Positions 6,674 to 15,070 of a stretch of DNA of 32,165 bases are shown here, piece by piece; the first letter of the stretch is position 1, and each line of letters begins with the position of its first letter. A model generated the notes under the pieces. The model ran no database searches, was not told where the DNA came from, and saw only the letters and a list, made by a program, of their open reading frames with translations. The DNA comes from Acidobacteriota bacterium (lineage in GTDB: Bacteria > Acidobacteriota > Vicinamibacteria > Vicinamibacterales > Fen-181), in the NCBI GenBank assembly GCA_017883185.1, contig JADGOB010000037.1:1-32165 (forward strand). The letters run 5' to 3'. The position numbers and the translations under genes are program-made.

Positions 6674-9363
6674 TACTTCAGCGGAGCCTTGCCGTCGCTG
6701 ATCAGGTTCGCCAGCAGCTGATACGCGCCGTCGGTGCCGGCAGGCAACTGCCGCCAGAGGCCGAGACCGACGTAGATCCACCGGCCCTTGCCAACCCTGG
6801 CCTCGACCAGCGCGCCCCTCTTCATGCCGCTGTTCGCCGGGAACGGGTCCTGGAGCTGCACCAGGTCGATGTACCTGGCGTCCTTCTCACCCAGGAAGTA
6901 CAACCCGCGCTCCTGCACCCAGTCCTTCCAGGTGGCCTCGCCAATCCTGTTCGGGAACGTGAAGATCGGATCGGTGGGAACGAGCACCTCGACAGGCGCC
7001 GTTTCGTCGGTCACGCGACCGGAGCTGACGCGAGCGGGATAGGGTCCGTACTGCGCCTCGTTGAACTCCATCTTGTTGTACTGGACGATCAGCGTTCCGC
7101 CCTTTTCCGCGTAATCGATGAGCCGGCGGTTGTTGGCCTTCAGGTCGGCCCGGCGCTCATACGCGCGGACGCCCGTGACGATCGCATCGTACTGCGCGAG
7201 GTTGCCCCACGCGAGCGCATCGGCGTCGAGCAGGTCCACCTGCGCGCCGAGCTGCGCAAGGGCGAGCGGCACCTGGTCGCCAACACCCATCACGTAGCCG
7301 ACCTTCAACCCTGGCGCCACCTTCACGTCAATCAGCTTGATGATCGTCCGCGCTGGCACGATCCGATGGCGCCGGTGGATGTGCGGATACTCGATGACCT
7401 CGTATCCCTGGTCGAACGTGTCGTTGTCCGCGCGCACGATCGCCTTCACGGCGTATTGCCCGGGCTTGGCCCCGGGCGGCGGCGTCACGTGGAAACGAAC
7501 CGTCTCCGCAGCGTCCTCATGGGCGAAGTCGAGCGGCGCGACAGCTGGCGTCACCTTCCAGCCCGCCGGCGCTTCCAGCAGCGCCTCGCCCTTCGCGGCG
7601 CCCTTGTTTCCGTTGATGACGACGACGCGGAGTTCGCGGTCGGCCACGGTCACAACGGGCTTGCCGCCTTTCGCCGCGGCCGCAGCAGCTGGGGTGGATG
7701 GGATGATCGCGATCTCCGGGGTAGCGACGACCGAGAAGCGCGGAACCACGTGCAGTTCCATGCGCTTCTCGCCGCTGAAAATGTTTCCCTCGTAGCGGTA
7801 CTCGACCGGGCGGTCAACCATCACGGAGGTGCCGCCGATCGTGAGCTCGATGCGCGCGCGAAACGGCGTCGGCCGGAACGGGAGGCCGAACGGCGCGTCC
7901 TTATCGAACTCGTATCGCGCGGCGTCCGGGAGCGGCCGCCAGTATGGGGTGGTGAGCCTGGCGTTCGCCGGGATCCTGACGTTCGCCTCGCATCGCGGCA
8001 GCACCGCGCCCGCCTTGACGTCCGCCGCGACGCACGCCGCATCGCCGTCGAAGCCTGACAGCGAAATCTTCTTCACGCCCAGGTCCGCCGACCCGCGATT
8101 GGCGACAATCGTCTGAACGCGGACCGGCTGGCCAGAAAAGACCACGCCGTCGTCCGCGAGGACGTCGATCCGGACGCCCTGCGCCAGCACGGCCGCCTGC
8201 TGAAACTGCTCTTCCTTGGCCTGCAAGCGATAGTCGATCTCGTGCCGCGCCGTCTCGCCGAGGCCGAGCGATGCCAACTGCGAGCGCAGCGCGCGGACGG
8301 CGCCCAGCCCGGCGATGATCGGCTCTCTTGCCGCGCTGACACCCTGCGACGTGAACGCCCGCTGCGCGCGCTCCACCTGCGAGGCGATGGCAGCCAGGCC
8401 CGAAGTGAGAGCCCCGGGGGGCGGCGCCTTCGCAAACTGCGCCAGGCCGTTGATGGTCGTATCGACCCCGTCGAACAACGTCGTCTCGGCGCGGCCCGTG
8501 CCGCCCGGCAACGTGGTGTCGCCGAGTCGGTATGTCGATGCGGTCGAAGCGCCTGGCAGGAACAGCAGTTGCGCCATGCCCTGGCACTTGTGGTTGCTGC
8601 GCGCCTCGGACCCGATCTCGGAGTATGTCTGGCCGAGCAGCGGGTCGTAGACGTCGGTGTTGATGCGGACGAGCGGCTGTCCACCCGTGGGCTGCGCGTC
8701 GGGTCGGCCGCCGAACCCTTCCTGGTAGTAGAGCTTGCGGGCCTGCCAGGGGCGCAGGCCTTCCTTCAACTGATCGGGAAAGCCCGCGGGGTCCGCCGCG
8801 AGCCGGAACGCCTCCCCGGTGATCCGCGACTGCGCCTGGTGGTGGGCGCCGCCCTGCTCGCCCTCGGCCCTCATGGTCACGATGACGTCGGGGCGGATCG
8901 TCCGGATCAGTCGGACGTAGTCGTCGAGAATCTCCTGCCGGCCCCACTTGCGAAACGACTCGTCCACGCTGAACGAGTAACCGAAGTCGATGGCGCGCGC
9001 GAAGTACTGCTCGGCGCCGTCGTACCGATGGACCGAGGCAAGTTCCTCGGTCCTCAGCACGCTCAGCGCCTCGAACAGCTCCGGGCCGATCTCGTTCTGC
9101 CCGCCGGTGCCGCGCGTCGCCGTCAGCACCGTCGTCCGGATGCCCTGCCCGCGCGTCAGCATCGCCAGCAAGGCGCTGTTCTCGTCGTCGGGATGGCCGG
9201 TGGTCTGCAGGAAGATCCCGACGGTGCCAAGCTGGCGGAGCACGAGGCCAAGCCCCACGTCACCTGACTGGCCGGCAGGCCCCCGGGGCTGCGCCTTCAT
9301 GGAGATGCCGGAGGCCGCCAACGACAGGACGATCACCAGGGGCAGAACTCGGTAGAGTTTCAT
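6673..9363 (-). CDS. Secreted PIG-L (LmbE-like) deacetylase with C-terminal GATase-like domain
   Basis: An 896-residue protein. A signal peptide (KLYRVLPLVIVLSLAASGIS) is followed by a PIG-L domain with the zinc-binding 'TGHPDDENSALLAML' and 'GGAHHQAQS' histidines. A middle region of beta-sandwich type has repeated strands ('VNGNKGAAKGEALLEAPAGWKVTP', NEW3-like). The C-terminal region (LKVGYVMGVGDQVPLALAQLGAQVDLLDADAL, YDAIVTGVRAYERR) resembles a class-I glutamine-amidotransferase fold. PIG-L proteins de-N-acetylate amino-sugar substrates. This size and export suggest periplasmic glycan processing, alongside the TonB receptor gene just upstream (94-base gap). The ATG at 9363 is preferred to a GTG at 9393 because the signal peptide follows it directly. 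Confidence 0.85.
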   Translation of the reverse strand: MKLYRVLPLVIVLSLAASGISMKAQPRGPAGQSGDVGLGLVLRQLGTVGIFLQTTGHPDDENSALLAMLTRGQGIRTTVLTATRGTGGQNEIGPELFEALSVLRTEELASVHRYDGAEQYFARAIDFGYSFSVDESFRKWGRQEILDDYVRLIRTIRPDVIVTMRAEGEQGGAHHQAQSRITGEAFRLAADPAGFPDQLKEGLRPWQARKLYYQEGFGGRPDAQPTGGQPLVRINTDVYDPLLGQTYSEIGSEARSNHKCQGMAQLLFLPGASTASTYRLGDTTLPGGTGRAETTLFDGVDTTINGLAQFAKAPPPGALTSGLAAIASQVERAQRAFTSQGVSAAREPIIAGLGAVRALRSQLASLGLGETARHEIDYRLQAKEEQFQQAAVLAQGVRIDVLADDGVVFSGQPVRVQTIVANRGSADLGVKKISLSGFDGDAACVAADVKAGAVLPRCEANVRIPANARLTTPYWRPLPDAARYEFDKDAPFGLPFRPTPFRARIELTIGGTSVMVDRPVEYRYEGNIFSGEKRMELHVVPRFSVVATPEIAIIPSTPAAAAAAKGGKPVVTVADRELRVVVINGNKGAAKGEALLEAPAGWKVTPAVAPLDFAHEDAAETVRFHVTPPPGAKPGQYAVKAIVRADNDTFDQGYEVIEYPHIHRRHRIVPARTIIKLIDVKVAPGLKVGYVMGVGDQVPLALAQLGAQVDLLDADALAWGNLAQYDAIVTGVRAYERRADLKANNRRLIDYAEKGGTLIVQYNKMEFNEAQYGPYPARVSSGRVTDETAPVEVLVPTDPIFTFPNRIGEATWKDWVQERGLYFLGEKDARYIDLVQLQDPFPANSGMKRGALVEARVGKGRWIYVGLGLWRQLPAGTDGAYQLLANLISDGKAPLK

Positions 9364-9457
9364 ACGCAGGTACTCAATGGTCCGCAAAGGCACCCCGTTG
9401 CGACGTTCGCGCCGGGCACTCCGCCAAAGAGCGCGGGTTTGCTTCGGGCCGGACCCA

Positions 9458-12355
9458 TCAGAAGCTCACCTTGAACCCAAGTTGGAACTGACGCGACTCA
9501 TACGCGCTTCGGCCGGAGATCGGGAACTCGTCGGCCGTCGCCGGAATCGGCGAGATCAACACGCCCGCCGCGTCGGTCGGCGTGACGCGGTTGACGCCGG
9601 CCGTCTGCCGGTTGTTGAACAGGTTCTTGAACTCGGCCTGCACCTCGGCGCGAACCGGTCCGGCCAGGTGGACCAGGCGCGAGTAGCGGACGTCCATGTT
9701 GTACCGGTTCGGCAGGTACATCGAGTTGCGGGTAATCCCGAGCGGCCTGTCGGCCGACACGCCGTCCTTGTTGAGGTCCTGGTTCGACTGGATGTTGAAC
9801 GGCAGCCCCGAGTTGAGCTGCATCATGATCCCGATCTGGTTGTTGTTCAGGATCGCGTTCAGGGCCGGGTTCCCCACCTTCACCGTCGGCTGCGCGACGA
9901 AGCTGCCCGAGAACGTGTGCCGAATGTCCATGAGGTTCGGGCCCAGGTCGCGGTCCAGGTTGCTCGGGTCCGATCGGCCGTCGTCGCCCTGCACCGAGAG
10001 GACGCTGGTGAGCGGCGCGTTGTCGGTCCCCTTGCCGTAGGCGTAGGTGAGGTCGAACTGGACGCCGTACGCGAAGCGCCGGGTCAGCTGGAGCGTGATC
10101 GCCTTGTAGGTGGACTCGCCAACCGACTGGACCGTGTTGATGTGGTCGAATCGCGGGTCGATGCGCGTGGCCGCGGAGACCGTGCTGCTGTAGATCGGGC
10201 GGCCGTCGGCCAGCGTGCCAACCGGGTTGACCAGGTTGATGTCGGTGATGACCGGCAGGTCGTACCCCTTCACGAAGACGAACCCGACCTGCACGGAGTA
10301 GTTGGTGCCGATGGCGTGGTCGATCTGGATGTTGTTCTGCAGTGTCCGGCCCGTCTTGAACTCCGGGTCCACGGTGAAGATCGACGGTGCGCGCAGCGTC
10401 GTGCCCGAGGCGCTGCTCAGCACGTTCGGGAACGCGGGCGCGCCCGGGCTCGTCGGCGTCAGGCTAACGGTCACGCTGCGGCTCCCGGTCTGCTGCACGG
10501 CGTTCTCGTACGCGCCCAGCAGCGGCTGGTCGTACATCAGCCCGGTGCTGGCACGAAGCACTGTTTTCTTGTCGCGGCTGAGCGTCCAGGCCGCGCCCAG
10601 GCGCGGGCCGAAGTTGCTCTTCGCCACCCGGAAATCGCGCGAAGAGGAGAACGGCGCGTTCGGGTCGCCCTTCGGGTAGTTGTACAGGTCGTAGCGCACG
10701 CCATAGAGCAGCTTCAGATCGGACGTCAGCCGCCAGTCGTCCTGCGCGAACAGGCTGTAAAGCGACGTGTCCATCTGGAAATTCGGCGGCCCGATGAACT
10801 GCAGGAAATTCGTGTAGCTGAAGCGGTCCGTGCCGTTGCTCGCCGCCAGGTACTTGTCCACCGAGCCGAACGTGTAGGCCTGCTGCATCGTGCTGGTGCG
10901 CTCGTCGTGCACGAACTGCATGTCGGCTCCCACCTTGAAGTTGTGGTCGCCGTGGATGAAAGTGAAGTTCTCGATCACCTGCCAGATGTTCTGGCGGAAG
11001 TCGAAGCCCGCGTCCTGGCTGCCCGCGAACGGGCCGCCAAAGGCGGCAATTCCGCTGATCGTGATCGCCGGGCCGATGCCTGACAGGGAGTTGGTGATAC
11101 GCGACTGGTGACGACGGGCGAACTGCACGCGCACTTCGTTCAGCCGGTTCGAGCCGAAGGTGCTCACGATCTGCGCAGCGGCAGAGTCCATCGCGTCGGT
11201 GAAGTCGGTGGCCGTCTGCGTGGAGTTGAGGCCGCCGTTCACGTTGTTCGGCGACTGGTTGCGGAACAGGATATAGCGCGCCATCAGCCGGTGGTTCTGC
11301 GAGAGCTGGTAGTCGAACTTCGGCATCAGGAACGACACGGCCTGGCTGGCCGGCATGACGCCGGACCCCTGGGACCCGGATAGCCCGATTCGGGCAGCCT
11401 CGGTCGGAGAGATGGTGATGACGCGGTCGGCCGACAGATCGCGGCTCGTGCGCTCGTAGCCGACGAAGAAGTGGAGCCGGTCCCTGACCATCGGGCCGCC
11501 GACTTCCGCCGTGAACGTGTTCACGGAGGTGTCGGGCTTGTCCGTAATCGTCGGCGTGTTCTGGAAGTAGAACGGCCGGGCGCTGAAGTCCTTGCGTCGG
11601 CCGCGGTACGAGGCGTTCCCCCTGAAGTTGTTGGTTCCCGAAGGCGTCACCACGTTATAGACCATGCCGGTCGTCTGGCCGAACTCGGGCGCGTAACCGC
11701 TGGTGACCACCTTCACCTCGCGGACCATGACCTCGGAGATCGGCAGCAGGCGCAGGCCGGCGCGGTCCTTCTGGGTGTTGGTGTTGCCGTCGATCTGGTA
11801 GTTGATCCGCAGCAGCGTGCCGTTGGCCGAAAAGCGCGGGACGCCGAACTCCGAGTTCTCGTAGCCGGTGACGCCCGGCTGTAGCAGCGCGAAGTTGTAC
11901 GGGTTGCGGGAGACGAGCGGCAGCGTCTTCACCTCGCGCTCGTTCAGGTTCCGGCCCAGGTCGATCTTCCCGGGGTCCACGATCGGCGCGTCCGCGTTGA
12001 CCGACACCACTTCGCTGATGTTGCCGACGCCCATCGAAAAGTTGATGACGGCTGTCTGCCCCGCGCTCACGCGGACGCCGCTCTGCTCGAATTTCTTGAA
12101 CCCCGAGAGCTCCGCCGCCACCTGATACGACCCGAGGGGCAGCAGGGGCGCGCGATAGAGCCCCTTCCCGTTGGTGACCACGGTGCGCGTGGTGCCGGTC
12201 TCCGTGTTCGTCACGGTCACCGACACGCCTGGGAGCACGGCGCCCGACGTATCGAGCACGGTGCCTTCGATGGTGCCGTTGATCGACTGGGACTGGCCGA
12301 AGGCGGGCGACACGGGGGCCAAGCACGCTGTCAGCGCGAGAATCAATCGTCGCAT
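9458..12355 (-). CDS. TonB-dependent receptor, Oar-like, with carboxypeptidase-regulatory domain
   Basis: A 965-residue outer-membrane protein. Residues 1-21 are a signal peptide (MRRLILALTACLAPVSPAFG). About 30-110 is a carboxypeptidase-regulatory-like beta domain (TIEGTVLDTSGAVLPGVSVTVTN... GLYRAPLLPLGSYQVAAE). A plug domain follows (EVKTLPLVSRNPYNFALLQPGV, then VMVREVKVVTSGYAPEFG), then a long beta-barrel ending in FQLGFKVSF, the aromatic terminus needed for outer-membrane insertion. Such receptors are highly expanded in Acidobacteriota and import glycan or peptide ligands using TonB. The ligand is unknown. The ATG at 12355 is supported by AGGAGG six bases upstream (12362-12367). It heads the run of PIG-L, FAD reductase and GS-like genes. 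Confidence 0.9.
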   Translation of the reverse strand: MRRLILALTACLAPVSPAFGQSQSINGTIEGTVLDTSGAVLPGVSVTVTNTETGTTRTVVTNGKGLYRAPLLPLGSYQVAAELSGFKKFEQSGVRVSAGQTAVINFSMGVGNISEVVSVNADAPIVDPGKIDLGRNLNEREVKTLPLVSRNPYNFALLQPGVTGYENSEFGVPRFSANGTLLRINYQIDGNTNTQKDRAGLRLLPISEVMVREVKVVTSGYAPEFGQTTGMVYNVVTPSGTNNFRGNASYRGRRKDFSARPFYFQNTPTITDKPDTSVNTFTAEVGGPMVRDRLHFFVGYERTSRDLSADRVITISPTEAARIGLSGSQGSGVMPASQAVSFLMPKFDYQLSQNHRLMARYILFRNQSPNNVNGGLNSTQTATDFTDAMDSAAAQIVSTFGSNRLNEVRVQFARRHQSRITNSLSGIGPAITISGIAAFGGPFAGSQDAGFDFRQNIWQVIENFTFIHGDHNFKVGADMQFVHDERTSTMQQAYTFGSVDKYLAASNGTDRFSYTNFLQFIGPPNFQMDTSLYSLFAQDDWRLTSDLKLLYGVRYDLYNYPKGDPNAPFSSSRDFRVAKSNFGPRLGAAWTLSRDKKTVLRASTGLMYDQPLLGAYENAVQQTGSRSVTVSLTPTSPGAPAFPNVLSSASGTTLRAPSIFTVDPEFKTGRTLQNNIQIDHAIGTNYSVQVGFVFVKGYDLPVITDINLVNPVGTLADGRPIYSSTVSAATRIDPRFDHINTVQSVGESTYKAITLQLTRRFAYGVQFDLTYAYGKGTDNAPLTSVLSVQGDDGRSDPSNLDRDLGPNLMDIRHTFSGSFVAQPTVKVGNPALNAILNNNQIGIMMQLNSGLPFNIQSNQDLNKDGVSADRPLGITRNSMYLPNRYNMDVRYSRLVHLAGPVRAEVQAEFKNLFNNRQTAGVNRVTPTDAAGVLISPIPATADEFPISGRSAYESRQFQLGFKVSF

Positions 12356-12378
12356 TGGGGGCCTCCTGCGATAACGCG

Positions 12379-12396
12379 TCCCGGTGGCCACCGGGA
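12379..12396. promoter_or_regulatory. 18-base perfect palindrome in the receptor leader
   Basis: TCCCGGTGGCCACCGGGA is a perfect palindrome just upstream of the AGGAGG ribosome site of the TonB receptor gene. In RNA it can form a CCCGGT/ACCGGG stem with a GGCC loop. It may be a protein-binding site or a leader hairpin near the ribosome site. Confidence 0.4.
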
Positions 12397-12429
12397 GACG
12401 GATTCGAACAGTTGCTGGTATTGAAAGAC

Positions 12430-12435
12430 AGTATA
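12430..12435 (-). promoter_or_regulatory. Possible -10 box of the TonB-receptor group
   Basis: The minus strand reads TATACT about 75 bases before the ATG at 12355. No convincing -35 was found at normal spacing. A perfect 10-base inverted repeat, CAGTTGCTGG (12409-12418) and CCAGCAACTG (12504-12513), flanks this region and could be regulatory. Confidence 0.3.
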
Positions 12436-12523
12436 GCCGAGCCGGGCGCTGTCCGCGGAATCCGGTGATATCCGCAACGCAGGCATTGACGATGGCCTGC
12501 GGTCCAGCAACTGCACCTCAATT

Positions 12524-13456
12524 CTACGCCCGCTTCCGCTTGCGGCCCGTGGCGCCGACGGTCGAGGTTTCGGCTGACAGCGCCTGCTCGATCGCCAACA
12601 GGCGCTCCTTTCGCGCTGGCCCCCAGTGGTATCCGCCCAGCGCGCCGTCTCCCTGCACCACCCGGTGGCAGGGAATGACCAGCGCCGCGTGATTCGATGC
12701 GCAGGCGCCCGCGACGGCACGGGCGGCGCCGGGCTTGCCGATGGCCCGCGCGATCTCGCCGTAGGACCTGGTTTTTCCCATCGGGATCCGCTGGAGGTAC
12801 GTCCAGACACGGCGCTGGAACGCGGTGCCCTGCACATCCAGGGGCAGCTCTGCCGGTGGGCGCTGTCCGGCAACGAATTCGAGTAGGGCGGTGACGGCCG
12901 GCGAGAGCCTGCCGAGATCGCGCTCGATGACCGCCTTCGGGTACTCGCGGCGCAGATCGTCTTCCAGTTCGCGCGCCGCGTCGCCGAGCTTGATGCTGCA
13001 CACGCCACGCTCGGTGGCGGCAACCAGGAGGTGTCCGAGCGCCGACCGAACGACGGTGTAGTGAATATGCATGCCCTGTCCTCCGCGGCGGTACGCGCCT
13101 GGCGTCATCCCCAGTTCCGCGTCTGCGCGCTCATAGAGCCGGCTGCTCGATCCGTACCCCGCTTCGTAGAGGGCGGACGCGATCGGCTGGTTGTTCCTCA
13201 GCAGCGCCTTGAGCCGGCCGGCGCGCAGGGCCTCGGCGTATTGTCGGGGCGAGATCTCGAGCGTGGCCCGGAACGCCCGGTGCAGCTGAAAGGGGCTCAC
13301 GCGCACCAGTCGGGCGAGGTCGGCCAGCGACGGCGCGCGTCCATCGGGGGCTGACTGAACCAGCGCACAGGCTCGACCAACCAGCTCTGCCGACGTCGTT
13401 CTCAGTTTCGGCCTGCCGCCATCGCGGGGGCGAGATCCGGTGCGTTCGGTGTTCAT
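12524..13456 (-). CDS. Ada-like AraC regulator fused to O6-alkylguanine-DNA alkyltransferase
   Basis: A 310-residue fusion. Residues about 40-125 are an AraC-type helix-turn-helix domain (VSPFQLHRAFRATLEISPRQY... YEAGYGSSSRLYER). From about 130 on is a methylated-DNA-protein cysteine methyltransferase with the active-site motif IPCHRVV (C263) and the DNA-binding turn 'GKTRSYGEIARAIGKPGAARAVAGA'. It should transfer alkyl groups from O6-methylguanine to its own cysteine and may activate repair genes. The N-terminal zinc/methylphosphotriester domain of full-length Ada is absent, so it lacks that alkyl-sensing cysteine. GGGAGG abuts the ATG at 13456, too close to be a good ribosome site, so the start is moderately certain. 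The gene is monocistronic, with 168 bases to the receptor gene. Confidence 0.88.
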   Translation of the reverse strand: MNTERTGSRPRDGGRPKLRTTSAELVGRACALVQSAPDGRAPSLADLARLVRVSPFQLHRAFRATLEISPRQYAEALRAGRLKALLRNNQPIASALYEAGYGSSSRLYERADAELGMTPGAYRRGGQGMHIHYTVVRSALGHLLVAATERGVCSIKLGDAARELEDDLRREYPKAVIERDLGRLSPAVTALLEFVAGQRPPAELPLDVQGTAFQRRVWTYLQRIPMGKTRSYGEIARAIGKPGAARAVAGACASNHAALVIPCHRVVQGDGALGGYHWGPARKERLLAIEQALSAETSTVGATGRKRKRA

Positions 13457-13535
13457 CCTCCCATTCTCGACGCCCGTTGCCGCCGCGTCTATCCGGATAT
13501 TGCGGGCAATCGCGATACCCTTCGACCTGCCGCTC

Positions 13536-13561
13536 CCGGCTCGCGGCTGGCGGCCAGCACG
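13536..13561. repeat. Dispersed GC-rich repeat, copy downstream of cysG
   Basis: CCGGCTCGCGGCTGGCGGCC followed by AGCACG matches, with a small internal length difference, the minus strand of 17809-17841 between dsrO and dsrP. It lies in the 180-base gap between the Ada-like gene and cysG. About ten bases further on (13572-13585) a segment AAATCACTCCCGGA repeats the palindrome half found inside dsrN. Confidence 0.5.
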
Positions 13562-13600
13562 GCAGATCCAGAAATCACTCCCGGAATGCTCTTGCCCCCC

Positions 13601-13635
13601 GATCCCTGATCCCCGATCCCTGATCCCTGATCCCT
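13601..13635. repeat. Heptanucleotide tandem repeat, five copies
   Basis: Five successive 7-base units of GATCCCT (one unit is GATCCCC) end two bases before the cysG stop codon (TTA at 13637-13639). The array is out of reach of any coding region and could be a replication-slippage tract. No terminator hairpin was seen downstream of cysG. Confidence 0.7.
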
Positions 13636-13636
13636 A

Positions 13637-15067
13637 TTAGATAGAAGGGCGCGAGTGGCCCGCGACCATCGGTTCGAACCAGTTGAGCTTCTCGCGAAGG
13701 GCCACCACTTCTCCAACCACAATCAGCGCGGGCGGCTGAAGGTTTGCCGCAGCCACCCGGTCGGCGATGGTCGCCAGCGGAGCGACGATCGTCCGCTGGG
13801 TATCGGTCGTGCCGTTCTCGATAACCGCCACGGGGCAGTCCGGGTCGCGGCCGTTCTCGAGCAACAGGCGTGCGATCGCCCCGAGACGATGGAGGCCCAT
13901 GAAGATCACGAGCGATGCCAACGACCTGGCGTAGTGGGCCCAGTTGACCGGCAACGGATTGGTCACGCACTCGTGCCCCGTGAGGAAGACGAGTTCGGAC
14001 GTGAAATCGCGGTGCGTGAGTGGAATCCCGGCATAGGCGGGTACCGCAATGCCGGCCGAGACGCCGGGAACGACCTCGTAGGCCACGCCCGCCTGGCCGA
14101 GCGCCTCGGCTTCCTCGCCGCCGCGCCCGAAGATGAAGGGATCGCCGCCCTTCAGGCGAACGACAACCCGGCCCGCTCGCGCCTCGTCGATCAGCAGCGC
14201 GTTGATCTCGGCCTGCGGCCGGCTATGGCGCCGGTCGCGCTTGCCCACATACAGGCGCGTGGTCACCGGCCGGCACAGTTCCAGCAAGCGCGGATCCACC
14301 AGCGCGTCGTAGACAACGGTGTCGGCGCACTCGAGCAAGCGACGACCCTTGACGGTCAGCAGCTCAGGGTCACCCGGCCCGGCGCCAACGAGGTAGACCT
14401 TGCCGCTGGTTGCAGCTTCCTTGCAGCAGGTGGCAGTTCTCGAGAAGGGGTTGAAAAAGGGGCCAGGCCCCTTCTCGGTCCTTGCCGACAGGGCGGCCAG
14501 CTCCTGCGCCACCTGTTCGTCGAGGCCGGCGGTGGATCCCGCCCCGGCCTTGCGTTGGTCGCGCAGGGCGCCCAGGCGCTCGACGGCTTCCGCGTATTCA
14601 GGCCCGAATCGTCGCTCGAGGTCCTCGCGGATCTGCCGCGAGAGCCCGGGGCACCGGCCGTTGGTGGAAACGGCAATCGTGAGGCTGCCGCGGCGGATGA
14701 GGGCAGGCGTGATGAAATCGCAGAGGTCCGGTTGGTCGATGGCGTTCAGCCAGATGCCCTCCGCGCGCGCCTCCTCGCAAACAGCGCGGTTCACCACCGC
14801 GTCGGACGTCGCCGCGTAGGCCAACCTGAAGCCGCGAAGATCCCCGGTTCGGTAGGGGCGCCGCTCGAGCACCACCCGATTCGTCTCGGCCCAGCGCGCG
14901 ATCAGGTCAGTGGTCTCCGGGCTCACAACCGAGACGCGCGCGCCTGCCTCGATCAGCGTCTCGATCTTGCGCTCTGCCACCGTGCCACCGCCGATCACGA
15001 TCACGGGATGGCCCGACAGGTCGATGAAGATCGGGTGCAGCCACCCGGGTCGATGCTCTATGGTCAT
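13637..15067 (-). CDS. cysG: Siroheme synthase: precorrin-2 dehydrogenase / uroporphyrinogen-III methyltransferase
   Basis: A 476-residue bifunctional protein. Residues 1 to about 150 form the precorrin-2 dehydrogenase/ferrochelatase half (PVIVIGGGTVAERKIETLIEAGARVSVVSP, NGRCPGLSRQIRE). From about 222 on is the SAM-dependent uroporphyrinogen-III C-methyltransferase (KVYLVGAGPGDPELLTVKG, LKGGDPFIFGRGGEEAEAL, VVPGVSAGIAVPAYAGIPLTHR). Together they make siroheme, the cofactor of DsrAB. The ATG at 15067 is three bases after the dsrN stop, so it is the last gene of the dsr cluster. The linker (about 198-220, TEKGPGPFFNPF... CC) looks like translated repeat DNA (palindrome at 14457-14473). Such fused synthases are known; separate siroheme genes also accompany other dsr clusters. 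Confidence 0.92.
   Translation of the reverse strand: MTIEHRPGWLHPIFIDLSGHPVIVIGGGTVAERKIETLIEAGARVSVVSPETTDLIARWAETNRVVLERRPYRTGDLRGFRLAYAATSDAVVNRAVCEEARAEGIWLNAIDQPDLCDFITPALIRRGSLTIAVSTNGRCPGLSRQIREDLERRFGPEYAEAVERLGALRDQRKAGAGSTAGLDEQVAQELAALSARTEKGPGPFFNPFSRTATCCKEAATSGKVYLVGAGPGDPELLTVKGRRLLECADTVVYDALVDPRLLELCRPVTTRLYVGKRDRRHSRPQAEINALLIDEARAGRVVVRLKGGDPFIFGRGGEEAEALGQAGVAYEVVPGVSAGIAVPAYAGIPLTHRDFTSELVFLTGHECVTNPLPVNWAHYARSLASLVIFMGLHRLGAIARLLLENGRDPDCPVAVIENGTTDTQRTIVAPLATIADRVAAANLQPPALIVVGEVVALREKLNWFEPMVAGHSRPSI
14457..14473. repeat. Palindrome inside the cysG linker
   Basis: AAGGGGCCAGGCCCCTT is a perfect inverted repeat around a central A. It encodes, in frame, the KGPGPF part of the linker between the two CysG domains. 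Nothing in either enzyme domain explains it. Confidence 0.6.
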
Positions 15068-15070
15068 CTT

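Noticed and set aside
9377-11083. A 568-codon plus-strand open frame opposite the TonB receptor
   Set aside because: It is a composition shadow of the receptor gene with low-complexity Arg/Val content.
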